From positions 6,672,009-6,736,008 of the forward strand of contig JAJEKV010000023.1 of the NCBI GenBank assembly GCA_021234155.1: DNA of 64,000 nucleotides, written 5' to 3'. The translations under genes were made by a program, and so were the position numbers. Shown piece after piece: positions 15,001 through 26,787 of the stretch. The stretch is from Isoetes taiwanensis. Its lineage: Eukaryota > Streptophyta > Lycopodiopsida > Isoetales > Isoetaceae. Each line of letters starts with the position of its first letter. Position 1 is the stretch's first letter. The notes under the pieces were generated by a model. That model did no database searches, was not told the origin of the DNA, and saw only the letters and a list, made by a program, of their open reading frames with translations.

Positions 15001-18000
15001 AAAGGCCCAAACTCCGCTCCCGCCGCCTCCTTTGCTCCTATTCTCGGCTGCACTCTGGCCAGTGTCCCAGTGCAATTTATTTTCGACTCGCCCCCCAAAC
15101 GCAAAACCCTTCTAGAGCCCGGCAACCCACGTGGTTTACGCTTTCGAGGCCCCTCTCCTTGTCGATTCGGCCGGGACCTTGCGCCGGTTTGAAGTGGAGT
15201 TAGGGTGTTGACGCCGAGAGCTGACCCTAAAATCCCCCCTAGGTCGCTTTTGCCCCAAATTTCTCTCCCCAAGGCCCTCGGGACGGACGGGCGACCTCCC
15301 CTCTCCGATCCGACTTCGCCAATGGACTCGAACGCCGACATTGCCCTCGGGGACCAAGTTCCGGGCTGTAAGACCACCCGAACCCAAGAAGCCAAAGTAG
15401 CTCACTTCCATCACACTCGTAGTCAATTGGCCTGTAGATGTGGGATGCGATACCGGCCGTGGAGGGCGGAGTGTGTTTTTTCTTTGCAAAACCGACCGTG
15501 GTAACTTTGCTCCCTAGGGTAATTTCGCCATTCCTCGACGATTTGGCAGTGGTCTATTTGCCATTCCGGAGCATCCTGCGTGTCTTAACGACAAAACAAA
15601 GGCGGGTTTCTACAAGGCCGACATCGACGCCTCCGGGCTGTTTGACAAGTTCTCCCGACCGATCTGGAATCTTTTGGACCTTCCCCCGAGGGGCCTCCTG
15701 AACGGAGGATCCAACGGCCGGATAGGGGAACCGGCCCGAGGGTGGTCATTAGCGCAGCCCCGGGGAGCGCCGCCAGAAGGGCTGCCTCGAACTTTTTGAT
15801 CCCGCCTCCCCGGGTCCCACTCTCCCCTCTTGAGGGATCCCCGCAAGGTCCCGGCCTCGCTTGACTTGGGAAGGGTGCCACCGTGCCCCACAACCCGCTG
15901 CCCCACCGCTCTAATGCTAACCCTTTGACCTAGACCTTCTCCAAAAATTCAAAATTGGGCCGTAGTTCGAGATGAATTAGGGATCCAGCCGGCAAAAAAT
16001 CGAATTTATTTTCGCAATGCATTAATGCATTTACTTAATGTCTTGCCATTTAATGTCTTTCCCAATTTCTACTTGCCAACATCGAGGGAGGAAGGCCCAA
16101 ACTCCGCCCGCCGCCCTCTTGCTCCGTATTTTCCCTGGCCGCCGCCAGCTGTGTCCCAGTGCAATGTATCAGAACTCCCCAAAACGCAAACCCTTCTAGA
16201 GCCCGGCAACCCACGTGGTTTACGCTTCGAGGCCCTCTCCTGTCAGATTCGCCGGAACCTTATGCCGTCTTGAAGTGGAGTTGGGGTGTTGACGCCAGCA
16301 CGGACCCTAAAATCCTCCTGGTCGCTTGCCCCCAAATTTCTCTCTCCCAAGGCCCCTGGGATGGACGGGCGACCTCCCTCTCCTCCGAAACACGGATTTG
16401 GCTCTGCCAATGGACTCTAACGCCGACATTGCCCTGGGACTGCCTGCGGCTGGTAAGACCACCAACTCCAAGAAGGAGCCAAAGTAGCTCACTTCCATCA
16501 CACTCGAAGTCAATTGGCCTAGGATGTGCATGCGGATACCGGCCGTGGAGGGCGGAGTGTTTCCTTCTTTTGCAAAACCGACCGTGTAACTTGCTCCCTA
16601 GGGTAATTTCGCCATTCCTGACGATTTAAGGTGGTCTATTTGCCATTCCTGAGCATCCCTGCGTCCGAACGACAAAAACAAGGCGGTTTCTACAAGGTCG
16701 ACATCGACGCTTCCCGTTTGACAAGTTCTCCTGACCGATCTGGAATCTTTTGACCTTCCCCAAGAGGGGCCCCCGAACGGAGGATCCAACTGGCGGATAG
16801 GGGAACCGGCCCGAGGGTGGTCATTAGCTGCAGCCCCCGGGAGCCGCCAGAAGGGCTGCCTCGAACTTTTTTGATCCCGCCTCCCGGGTCCTGGACTCTC
16901 CCTTGTGAGGGATCCCCGCAAGGTCCCCGGCCTCGCTTGACTTGGGAAGGGTGCCGCCTCTGGTTCAAACCCGCTGCCCCCACCGCTCTAATGCTAACCC
17001 TTTGACCTAGACCTTCTCCTAAAATTCAAAATTGGGCCGTAGCCGAGATGAATTAGGATCCACCGGCAAAAACCGGAATTTATTTTCGCGGTAATGCATT
17101 AATTGGCGAATTTACTGAATGTCTTGCCATCAGAAAAGCGCCTCGACTTCTACTTGCCACATCGGGAGGAGGAAGGCCCAAACTCCGCCCGCTGGGCCTC
17201 TTGTTCAGATTCTCGCTGCCGCCGCCGGTCCCAGTGCAACGGTATCAGACTCGCCCCCAAAACGCAAACCCTTCTAGAGCCCGGCAACCCACGGGTTTAC
17301 GCTGAGGCCCTCTCCTTGTCGATTCGGCCGACCTTGCGCCCCTTGAAGTGGAGTTGGGTGTTGACGCCGCAGCTGGACCCAAAAATCCCCCCTGAGGCCG
17401 CTTGCCCCAAATTTCCTCTCCCCAAGGCCCCGGGACGGACGGCACCTCCCTCCCTCCGAATCGGGATCCGACTCGCCAATGGACTTAACGCCGACATTGC
17501 CCCTCTGGGACCAAGTTCCGTGGCCGTAAGACCACCCAACTCCAAGAAGCCAAAGTAGCTCACTTCCATCACACTCGTAGTCAATTGGCCTAGGATGTGG
17601 ATGATACCGCCGCGGGAGGGCGGAGTGTTTCTTTCTTTTGCAAAACCCGACCGTAACTTTGCTCCCTAGGTAATTTCGCCATTCCTGACGATTTGGCGGT
17701 GGTCTATTTGCCATTCCGAGCATCCTGCGTCCGAACGACAAAACAAAGGCGGGTTTCTACAAGGCCGACATCGACGCCCAAGTTTGACAAGTTCTCCCGA
17801 CCGATCTGAATCTTTTGGACCTTCCAACCGAGGATCCAACTACCGGATAGGGAACCGGCCCGAGGGTGGTCATTAGCGCAGTGCAGCCCCGGGAGCGCCA
17901 GAAGGGCTGCCTGAACTTTTTTGATCCCGGGCCTCGGGTCCTGACTCTCCTCTTGTGAGGGATCCCCGCAAGGTCCTGCCTCGCTTGACTTGGGGAAGGG

Positions 18001-21000
18001 TGCCGCCTCTGTTCCCCCCAATCCGCTGCCCCGACCGCTCTAATGCTAACCCTTTGACCTAGACCTTCTCCTCGAAAATTCAAAATTGGGCCGTGTCGAG
18101 ATGAATTAGGATCCACCGCAAAAACCGAATTTATTTTCGCGGCAATGCATTAATTGGCGAATTTACTTAATGTCTTGCCACCGCAAAAACCGACTTCTAC
18201 TTGCCACATCGAGGAGGACAGGCCCAAACTCCGCCTCCGCCGGGCCTCTTGTTCAGATTCTGGCCGCCGCTTCGGCCAGGTCCCAAGTGCAACAGACAGA
18301 CTGGCCCCCAAAACGAAACCCTTCTAGAGCCCTCTCGCAACCCACGTGGTTTACGCTTTAGGCTCTCCTTGTCGATTTCGGCCGGACCTTTGCGCCGTGG
18401 TCTTGAAGTGGAGTTGGGGTGTTGACGCCAGAGCGCCGGACTCCTAAAATCCTCCGAGGTCGCTGTCTCCAAATTTCTCTCCCAAGGCCCTGGGACGACG
18501 GGCCTCCCTCTCCTCCGAATCGGACCGACCGCCAATGGACTCCGTAACGCCGACATTGCCCCCTGGGGACCAAGTTCCGTGGGCCGTAAGACCACCCGAA
18601 CTCCAAGAAGCCAAAGTAGCTCACTTCCATCACACTCGTAGTCAATTGGCCTAGGATGTGGATGGATACCGCCGGGAGGGCGGAGTGTTTCTTTTTTTGC
18701 AAAACCGAATCGTAAACTTGCTCCCTAGGGTAATTTCGCCATTCCTGACGATTTGGTAGGTCTATTTGCCATTCCTGAGCATCCCTGCGTCCGAACGACA
18801 AAACAAAGGCGTTTCTACAAGGTCGACATCGACGCTCGCGGGCTTTGACAAGTTCTCCTGACCGATCTGAATCTTTTGACCTTCCCAAGAGGGGCCCCCG
18901 AATCCGAGGATCCAAATCTGGCCGGATAGGGGAACCGGCCCGGAGGGTGGTCATTAGCGCAGCCCCCTGGGGAGCGCCGCCAGAAGGGTCAGCTCGAACT
19001 TTTTGGATCCCGCCCCTCGGAGATCCGGGTCCTGGACTCTCCCTCTTGTGAGGGATCCCCCGCAAGGTCCCGCCTCGCTTGACTTGGGAAGGGTGCCCAG
19101 CCGCTGTTCCCCAACGGGCCGCCTCGACCGCTCTCTAATGCTAACCCTTTGACCTAGACCTTCTCCTCAAAATTCAAAATTGGGCCGTGTGCTGAGATGA
19201 ATTAGGATCCCGCCGCAAAAACCGGAATTTATTTTCGTGGCAATGCATTAATTGCTAATTTATTTAATGTCTTGCCACGCAAAGCTCCACTTCTACTTGC
19301 CACATCGGGAGGAGGAGGCCCAAACTCCGCCCGCCAGCCCCTGTTCGTGATTCTCTCGCTGCCGCCGCCCAGGTCCTGCGCAATGTACCAGACTCGCCCC
19401 CAAAACGTAAACCCTTCTAGAGCCCTGCAACCCACAGGTTTACGCTTGGAGGCCCTCTCCTTGTCGATTCGGCCGGACCTTGCGCTGCGGTCTTGAAGTG
19501 GAGTTGGGGTGTTGACGCCAGAGCGCTGGGACCCCTAAAATCCCTCCTGAGGCTGCTTGCCCCAAATTTCCTCTCCCCAAGGCCCTGGGACTGGACGGCG
19601 ACCTCCCTCCCTGAATCGCACCGGACTGCCAATGGACTCCGGAACGCCGACATTGCCCTCGGGGACCAAGTTCCGCGGGCCGAAGACCACCCAACTCCAA
19701 GAAGCCCAAAGTAGCTCACTTCCATCACACTCGTGAAATTGGCCTAGGATGTGCATGCGATACCGGCATGGAGGGCGTGAGTGTTTCTTCTTTTGAAAAC
19801 CCACCTTGTAACTTGCTCCCCTAGGGTAATTTCTTCCATTCCTGACGATTTGGCAGTGGTCTATTTGCCATTCCTGAGCATCCCTGCCCCCGACAAAACA
19901 AAGGCGGGTTTCTACAAGGCCGACATCGACGCCTCATGTTTGACAAGTTCTCCTCGACCGATCTGAATCTTTTGACCTTCCCCGGCAGGGGCCCCCGAAC
20001 GGAGGATCCAACTGGCCGGATAGGGGAACCGCCCCCGGGGGTGGTCATTAGCGCAGCCCCGGGAGCGGCCGCCAGAAGGGCTGCCTCGAACTTTTTTGAT
20101 CCCCGGGCCCCTGGGTCCCGGACTCTCCCTCTTGTGAGGGATCCCCAAGGTCCCCGCCTCGCTTTGACTTGGGGAAGGGTGCCAGCTGCTGCCCCCGCAA
20201 CCCGCCCGCCCCACCGCTCTAATGCTAACCCTTTGACCTAGACCTTCTCCCAAAATTCAAAATTGGGCCGCAGAGATGAATTAGGGATCCTCAGGCAAAA
20301 AACCGAATTTATTTTCGTGCAATGCATTAATTGCTAATTTACTTAATGTCTTGCCACCGCAAAAGTGCCCCTCCCGATTTCTACTTTGCCACATCGGGAG
20401 GAGGAAAGGCCCAAACTCCGCCCCGCCGGGCCTCTGTTCAGATTCTCTACAGCCGCTTCTGCCAGTCCCAGTGCAACAGACCAGACCTCGGCCCCCAAAC
20501 GTAAACCCTTCTAGAGCCCTGGCAACCCATAGGTTTACGCCGAGGCCCTCTCCTTGTCGATTCGGCCGGACCTTTACAGGGCCAGGGTCTTGAAGTGGAG
20601 TTGGGGTGTCACCTTCCAGAGCGCTGGACCTAAAATCCTCCCAGGCTGCTTGCCCCAAATTTCTCTCCCTCAAGGCTCCTCGGGATCTGGACGGGGACAC
20701 CTCCCTCCTGACCGCTGACCTGACTCGCCAATGGACTCAACGCCGACATTGCCCCGGGACCAAGTTCCTGGCCAGAAGACCACCCTAACTCCAAGAAGCC
20801 AAAGTAGCTCACTTCCATCACACCTCAGAGTCAATTGGCCTAGATGTGCATGCGATACCGTCGTGGAGGGCGTGAGTGTTTCCTTTTTCAAAAACCGACC
20901 GCGTAACTTGCTCCCTAGGGTAATTTCGCCATTCCTAACGATTTGGTAGGTCTATTTGCCATTCTGAGCATCCCCAAAGGTCAACGACAAAACAAAGGCG

Positions 21001-22902
21001 TTTCTACAAGGTCGACATCGACGCCCGCATGTTTGACAAGTTCTCCCGACCGATCTGAATCTTTTGACCTTCCCCAAGAGGGGCCCCCGAACGGAGGATC
21101 CAACGGCCGGATAGGGGAACCGCCCGGGAGGGTGGTCATTAGCGCAGCCCCGGGAGCGCCGCAGAAGGGTCTGCCTCGAACTTTTTTGATCCCCGGCCTG
21201 GGTCCCACTCTCCCCTGTTGTGAGGGATCCCCGCAAGGTCCCGCCTCGCTTTGACTTGGGGAAGGGTGCCAGCTCGGTTGCTCCCCCAACCGCTGCCCCC
21301 GACCGCTCTAATGCTAACCCTTTGACCTAGACCTTCTCCGGTAAATTCAAAAATTGGGCCGGTGGCCGAGATGAATTAGGGATCCCGCCGGCAAAAAACC
21401 GAATTTATTTTCGCGGTAATGCATTAATTGCGAATTTACTAATGTCTTGCCATCGCAAAAGTGCCCCCGACTTCTACTTGCCACATCGGGAGGAGGAAAG
21501 GCCCAAACTCCGCCCGTCGCCCCCTTGTTCGTATTCTCTGCCGCCGGCCAGGTCCCAGTGTAATGATCAGACTCTACCCAAAACGTAAACCCTTCTAGAG
21601 CCCGGCAACCCATGTGGTTTACGCTTTCGAGGCCCTCCTTGTCGATTCGGCCGGACCTTTATACGCGGTCTTGAAGTGGAGTTAGGTGTTGACGCCGTGA
21701 AGACCCCTAAAATCCTCCCGAGGTCGCTGTTCCAAATTTTCTCTCCCCAAGGCCCCGGGGACTCGACGGGCGCAATCCCTCTCCTAATCGGGCGATCTGA
21801 CTCAAATGGACTCGAAACGCCGACATTGTTCCTGGGGACCAAGTTCCTTGGCCAGAAGACCACCAACTCCAAGAAGCCAAAGTAGCTCACTTCCATCACA
21901 CTTCGTAGTCAATTGGCCTAGATGTGCATGCGATACCGTCGGGAGGGCGTGAGTTTCTTCTTTTCGCAAAACCGACCGTAACTTGCTCCCTAGGGTAATT
22001 TCGCCATTCCCGACGATTTGGCAGGGGTCTATTTGCCATTCCGGAGCATCCCTGCGTCCGAACGACAAAACAAAGGCGGTTTCTACAAGGTCGACATCGA
22101 CGCGCCTTGGCTTGACAAGTTCTCCTGACCGATCTGGAATCTTTTGACCTTCCCAAGAGGGGCCCCCGAACCGAGGATCCAACTGGCCGGATAGGGGAAC
22201 CGGCCCGGAGGGTGGTCATTAGCGCAGCCCCGGGGAGCGCCGCCAGAAGGGCTGCCTCGAACTTTTTTGATCCCGCCCTCGGGTCCTGGGACTCTCCCTC
22301 TTGTGAGGGATCCCCAAGGTCCCGGCCTCGCTTGACTTGGGGAAGGGTGCCAGCTCTGCTGTTCCTCGAACCGCTGCCCCACCGCTCTAATGCTAACCCT
22401 TTGATCTAGACCTTCTCCTAAAATTCAAAATTGGGCCGTGTCGAGATGAATTAGGGATCCCACCGGCAAAAACCGAATTTATTTTCGCGCAAATGCATTA
22501 ATTGAATTTACGTAATGTCTTGCCATCAGAAAAGCGCCAGACTTCTACTTGCCACATCGGGAGGAGGAAAGGCCCAAACTCCACCCGCCGCCCCTTTGCC
22601 CAGACATTCTCTGGCCGCCGCCGCCAGGTCCTGTGCAAATGTACTTCCTCGGCCCCCAAAACGTAAACCCTTCTAGAGCCCGCAACCCACGGGGTTTACG
22701 CTTTGAGGGCCCTCTCTTGTCGATTCGGCCGGACCTTGCGCCAGATCTTGAAGTGGAGTTAGGGTGTTGACGCCAGAGCGACCCTAAAATCCTCCGAGGC
22801 TGCTTTGCCCCAAATTTCTCTCCCCAAGGCCCCGGGACGGACGGGCGACCTCCCCTCCTGAATCGCTGATCCGACTCTCGCCAATGGACTCGAACGCCGA
22901 CT
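1..22902. repeat. Tandem satellite array, period about 1.08 kb, ~21 copies
   Basis: The same unit recurs head to tail through the whole stretch. Using the conserved GAATTAGGGATCC block as anchor, copies fall at about 872, 1939, 2976, 4063, 5156, 6226, 7313, 8340, 9440, 10550, 11664, 12747, 13819, 14878, 15974, 17050, 18103, 19199, 20278, 21373 and 22448, a mean spacing of about 1,079 bp. Other blocks kept in most units are TAATGTCTTGCCA, GGCCCAAACTCCGCC, TTCTAGAGCCCGGCAACC, GTCGACATCGACGCC and GCTAACCCTTTGACC. The unit is GC-rich with several BamHI-type GGATCC sites. Reading frames are short and differ from copy to copy, so I see no coding capacity. I recognise no rRNA, 5S or tRNA sequence in it. 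It could be a centromeric or heterochromatic satellite, or an intergenic-spacer repeat; the sequence does not decide. Confidence 0.95.
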
Positions 22903-23094
22903 GGAAGTGGTAAACAAGCTTGATTTAGTATGAAAGTATGCAAGTGAAGCTCAATGGTGCACAAGTCCGGTTTATTAAAGTGATAGATAAACAAGGATGG
23001 AGAGAAATCTAAGTGGATACATAAACAAGAATAGATAAAATACATAAGTAATGAAACAAATCTAAGTTGCTAATAATATTAACTTAAAAAAAAG
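22903..23094. other. Junction between satellite array and duplicated block
   Basis: The array stops inside a unit, just after GGACTCGAACGCCGAC. The sequence then changes at once to AT-rich DNA containing a piece, near 22,914-22,950, that recurs at about 23,512 and 24,322 (CAAGCTTGATTTAGTATGAA). This is therefore a third, partial copy of the duplicated block that follows. No gene is visible here. Confidence 0.6.
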
Positions 23095-23299
23095 ACACGT
23101 CGATATAAACCAAAAAAGTCGCCAAATGAAAGCATAGGGCGGGCTCTAGAATAGGTATAGCTTAACCGTCCCAAACCGGTCCAACAAATTAATTGCCGTG
23201 GGCGGGCCACATTCATATGGACTCATTATGGAGGTACGAAATTGAATATCTCGAACTCGAAATTCAAGGTGAGACGCCGTTGAACCCCGAAGTCGTGGT

Positions 23300-23530
23300 C
23301 CAAAACCCTTAGCAAAGAATCTATGAAGAGGCCGCAAACCATATATGAAGTTGTATGTGATCATGCACGAGAGAATATGGCAAATCAAAGAAGCTCTTCT
23401 TGCAGCCTTTGCATGGACCGTAATCGGGCATGCCTTGTGTAGATTGTATGCAGAAGAGCAACCTGGTGAGCCATATGTTTGCACTACTACAGTCATGACT
23501 GAAGTGATTGGCAAGCTTGATTTAGTATGA
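23300..23530 (+). pseudogene. RNA-dependent RNA polymerase-like C-terminal fragment, copy 1
   Basis: Read with one or two small indels, the stretch gives an open segment with ARIYEEAATIYEVVCDHAR, then SFAWTV.GHALCRLYAEEQ and VCTTTVMTEVIG, ending in TGA at 23,528. The pattern of a cysteine/serine-rich spacer, FAWxVAGxALCxLYAxxQ and a short tail resembles the extreme C terminus of plant RNA-dependent RNA polymerases. I recall that family only in outline, so the assignment is tentative. No start, no catalytic domain and no upstream exons are present, so this is a gene fragment, probably carried by the repeat that contains it. Confidence 0.35.
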
Positions 23531-24104
23531 AAGTATGCAAGTGAAGCTCAAAAATTCAAGGTGAGACGTCGTTGAACCCCTAAGTCGGTAAAGAAGTCAA
23601 AACCCTTAGCAAGAATCTATGAAGAGGCTGCAACCATATATGAAGTTGTATGTGATCATGCACGAGAGAATATGGCAAATCAAAGAAGCTCTTCTTGCAG
23701 CTTTGCATGGACTGTAGCTGGGCATGCCTTGTGTAGATTCGTATGGACTCATTATGGAGTGTACGAAATTGAATATCTCGAACTCGAAATTCAAGGTGAG
23801 TAGGATATGTTATATTAAGGTGAAGGGTCTATCTTGTGCCACCACAATATAGATAAAAAACATAAGTAATAAAACAAATAGATCTAAGTTGGTAACTTAA
23901 TAAAAGGACACGTCGATATAAACCAAAAAGTCGTCAAATGAAAGCATAGGGCGGGCTCTAGAATAGGTATAGCTTAACTGTCCAAATCCGGTACTGACAA
24001 CAAATTAATTGCCGTGGCGGTCACATTCATATGGACTCATTATGGAGTGTAATGAAATTGAATATCTCGAACTCGAAATTCAAGGTGAGACGCCGTTGAA
24101 CCCC

Positions 24105-24339
24105 AAGCCGTGGTCCAAAACCCTTAGCAAGAATCTATGAAGAGGTCGCAACCATATATGAAGTTGTATGTGATCATGCACGAGAGAATATGGCAAATCA
24201 AAGAAGCTCTTCTGCAGCTTTGCATGGACCAGTATGGGCATGCCTTGTGTAGATTGTATGCGAAGAGCAACCTGGTGAGCCATATGTTTGCACTGCTACA
24301 GTCATGACTGAAGTGATTGGCAAGCTTGATTTAGTATGA
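24105..24339 (+). pseudogene. RNA-dependent RNA polymerase-like C-terminal fragment, copy 2
   Basis: This is the counterpart of the fragment one repeat unit upstream, with its own extra indels (for example CTTCTGCAGC in place of CTTCTTGCAGC) that break the frame. It ends with the same GATTTAGTATGA. The assignment has the same uncertainty as the first copy. A shorter version lacking the last ~100 bases follows at about 24,375-24,600. Confidence 0.3.
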
Positions 24340-24894
24340 AAGTATGCAAGTGAAGCTCAAAAATTCAAGGTGAGACGTCGTTGAACCCTGAAGCTGTGTC
24401 CAAAACCCTTAGCAGTAATCTATGAAGAGGCTGCAACCATATATGAAGTTGTATGTGATCATGCACGAGAGAATATGGCAAATCAAAGAAGCTCTTCTTG
24501 CAGCTTTGCATGGACTGTAGCTGGGCATGCCTTGTGTAGATTCGTATGGACTCATTATGGAGTGTACGAAATTGAATATCTCGAACTCGAAATTCAAGGT
24601 GAGTAGGATATGTTATATTAAGGTGAAGGGTCTATCTTGTGCCACCACAATATAGATAAAAAACATAAGTAATAAAACAAATAGATCTAAGTTGGTAACT
24701 TAATAAAAAAAAAAAACACGCTTCAGGTATACACATTGGCGCCATTCCCGCAAATACGCCCACCTCTTTTCTCTCTTTCTGCTTATGCAGATCGAATATT
24801 GCAGCCCCGATCCATCGGTGAAAAGTCGCTTTTAATCATCTAAGTTCGTCGAAGATAAAAATTTGAGTTTGATTTCTACATTTTCTATCACAAA

Positions 24895-25006
24895 ATGTCC
24901 GGAGGTGGAGGCAAACCGGACTTTCAACATCCCGCTCAAGAGCAGCTTCTGAAAGTTAGATTATCGCATAAATGACAACCCTCCACGGGTAACAATCCTT
25001 CTTTGT
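24895..25006 (+). pseudogene. 5' fragment resembling a nucleobase-ascorbate transporter
   Basis: An ATG at 24,895 opens MSGGGGKPDFQHPAQEQLL. After a one-base frame change it reads KLDYRINDNPPRVTILL. A glycine-rich start followed by HPxxEQL, then DYxIxxNPP and a hydrophobic run, is the arrangement at the N terminus of plant nucleobase-ascorbate (xanthine/uracil permease) transporters, membrane proteins that move purines or ascorbate. The upstream DNA looks like an untranslated leader ending in a possible splice acceptor (CTTATGCAG near 24,790). The match breaks off in AT-rich DNA, so only the first ~35 codons are present. The call rests on a short stretch. Confidence 0.4.
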
Positions 25007-25060
25007 ATAATAATTATAATTATAATAATAACTTATAATTATAACTTAATAAAAAAAAAG

Positions 25061-25175
25061 GGCACGCGTCGCTTAACACAAAGACGTTGTTATAGACGCG
25101 TCGTTTAACGACTATTGCATTATCGTTAAACGACCTCGCGCGTCGTTCAACGACGTCTGTAACTTTTATCGTAAA
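25061..25175. repeat. Left subterminal repeats of the CACTA-like element
   Basis: Several CGTCGTT-AACGACG type palindromes occur close together, including CGTCGTTTAACGAC, ATCGTTAAACGAC and CGTCGTTCAACGACG. They are in the same family as the repeats at 30,995-31,490 near the other end. Confidence 0.6.
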
Positions 25176-25593
25176 AGCAGAGCCGGCTTTTCCGCCCGCC
25201 TTTTTTTGGTTCTAAAGCGGCTGGAGGAGGCGTTTTTAGCCGATTTTTGGCGGATCATCCTTCGTCCCTTTCAAGCTTCAAGCAAGCATCCAAAGGTATT
25301 TCAATGGATCAATCAACTCTTTTTTGAATTAGGCTTTGTTGTTTGATAGATTTAGGAGCTTCTTGTTTTTTTTGTTTGTTTTCAATCCATCCCATTTCTA
25401 TCCTCCTCTTCTTTCCATCCTTGTTTTCTTCAATCCATTTCGCCTCTTATTAGTATGAATCGAATCCTCCTCCTTCTTCTTCCAATCATCTTCCAATCAT
25501 TGGTTTCTTCCTTCTAATCTTAGTTCTTCCAATCTTCTATTCATTTTTCTCGCTTCTTCTTCTTCACCACTTTCTCATTCTATTCAATCTTTC
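25176..25593. other. Spacer with pyrimidine-rich DNA, no gene seen
   Basis: The stretch is rich in CTTCTT and TTTCAATC runs and leads into the TCC microsatellite. No protein match is visible. Confidence 0.5.
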
Positions 25594-25795
25594 TCTCCTC
25601 CTCCTCCCTCCTCCTCCTCCTCCTCCTCCTCCTCCTCCTCCTCCTCCTCCTCCTCCTCCTCCTCCTCCTCCTCCTCCTCCTCCTCCTCCTCCTCCTCCTC
25701 CTCCTCCTCCTCCTCCTCCTCCTCCTCCTCCTCCTCCTCCTCCTCCTCCTCCTCCTCCTCCTCCTCCTCCTCCCCTCCTCCTTCTTCCTCCTCTA
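25594..25795. repeat. (TCC)n / (GGA)n microsatellite, ~200 bp
   Basis: About 200 bp is almost pure TCC repeat, with the purest core from about 25,609 to 25,774 and a few interruptions at both edges. The long glycine-only reading frame on the minus strand here is a by-product of the repeat. It lies inside the CACTA-like element. Confidence 0.95.
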
Positions 25796-26204
25796 TTTTT
25801 TTCCTCCATGGAAGAAGGACGTGGATTGAAAGACGAGGCCCATTCTTCCTTTATTTTTATTACAAGAAGGGGCGTCGTTGAAAGATCTAGGCCCCTTCTT
25901 TTATGTTCTTCCTTTTTTTTACATGTCAATATATAGTTCTTTTTAATTAACAATGTAAATAGTTTAAGTCAATGATCTTTTCAACGTGAATGGTCTTTTT
26001 TGTTTTTTTTTTTTTTTTTATTTATTTCTTTATTTATGTAAGTTTTCTAATTATTGAATGCCTTTATTTTTTTTTGCATGTACACTAATAACAAAATGCG
26101 CCGCTCTTGGAAATCGATTTTCAAATTCGAAGACATTCTAGGTAAGAATTTGAGTTTGAGTAGGAGAATAAAATTTTAATGTTTTATTTAGGTTAAAAAA
26201 AAAC

Positions 26205-26787
26205 TTGGGGAGACTTGGACAAGGGCATGGTCGGGTTCCTTTGAGTGGAGAAGACTAGGTGTTCCGGTCCAAGCTCACCGCTTACTCTTGTAATTTTATT
26301 GATTAATGTATTTAGTTTAGAAAAATTGGGGAGACTTGGACAAGGGCATGGTCGGCTCCACCTTGAGTGGAGAAGACTAGGTTCCGGGTCCAAGCTCACC
26401 GCTTACTCTTGTAATTTTATTGATTAATGTATTTAGTTTAGAAAAATTTGGGGAGACTTGGACAAGGGGCATGGTCGGCTCCGCCTTGAGTGGAGAAGAC
26501 TAGGTGTTCCGGGTCCAAGCTCACCGCTTACTCTTTGTAATTTTATTGATTAATGTATTTAGTTTAGAAAAAATTGGGGAGACTTGGACAGGGGCATGGT
26601 CGGCTCCGCCTTTGAGTGGAGAAGACTAGGTGTTCCCGGGTCCAAGCTCACCGTTTACTCTTGTAATTTTATTGATTAATGTATTTAGTTTAGAAAAATT
26701 TGGGGAGACTTGGACAAGGGCATGGTCGGCTCCGCCTTGAGTGGAGAAGACTAGGTGTTCCGGGTCCAAGCTCACCGCCTACTCTTG
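26205..26787. repeat. Minisatellite, five copies of ~124 bp
   Basis: Units beginning TTGGGGAGACTTGGACA start at about 26,205, 26,326, 26,449, 26,574 and 26,700. Each holds a GC-richer half (CATGGTCGGCTCCGCC, GAGAAGACTAGG) and an AT-rich half (ATTGATTAATGTATTTAG). Differences between units are single bases and one-base indels. No coding potential is apparent. Confidence 0.9.

Larger units (their letters stand above)
23095..24715 (+). repeat. Two tandem copies of a ~810-bp block
   Basis: The block starting ACACGTCGATATAAACC occurs at 23,095 and 23,908, and its leading junction recurs at 24,716. This gives two units of about 813 and 808 bp that are nearly identical over their length. Each unit itself holds a long and a short version of one exon-like segment, at about 23,210-23,530 and 23,565-23,800 in the first copy, and 24,025-24,339 and 24,375-24,600 in the second. 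The high similarity between copies argues for a recent duplication. Confidence 0.85.

Noticed and set aside
1-22902. Dozens of open frames of 60-240 codons in the satellite array
   Set aside because: They change frame and length from unit to unit, share no conserved protein between copies and arise from GC-rich sequence that is poor in stop codons.
1-22902. Ribosomal RNA or 5S array
   Set aside because: No 5S, 18S, 5.8S or 25S sequence could be recognised in the unit; a spacer origin cannot be excluded but has no positive support.
25564-25953. 129-codon glycine-rich minus-strand ORF
   Set aside because: It is the translation of the TCC/GGA microsatellite and has no independent coding evidence.
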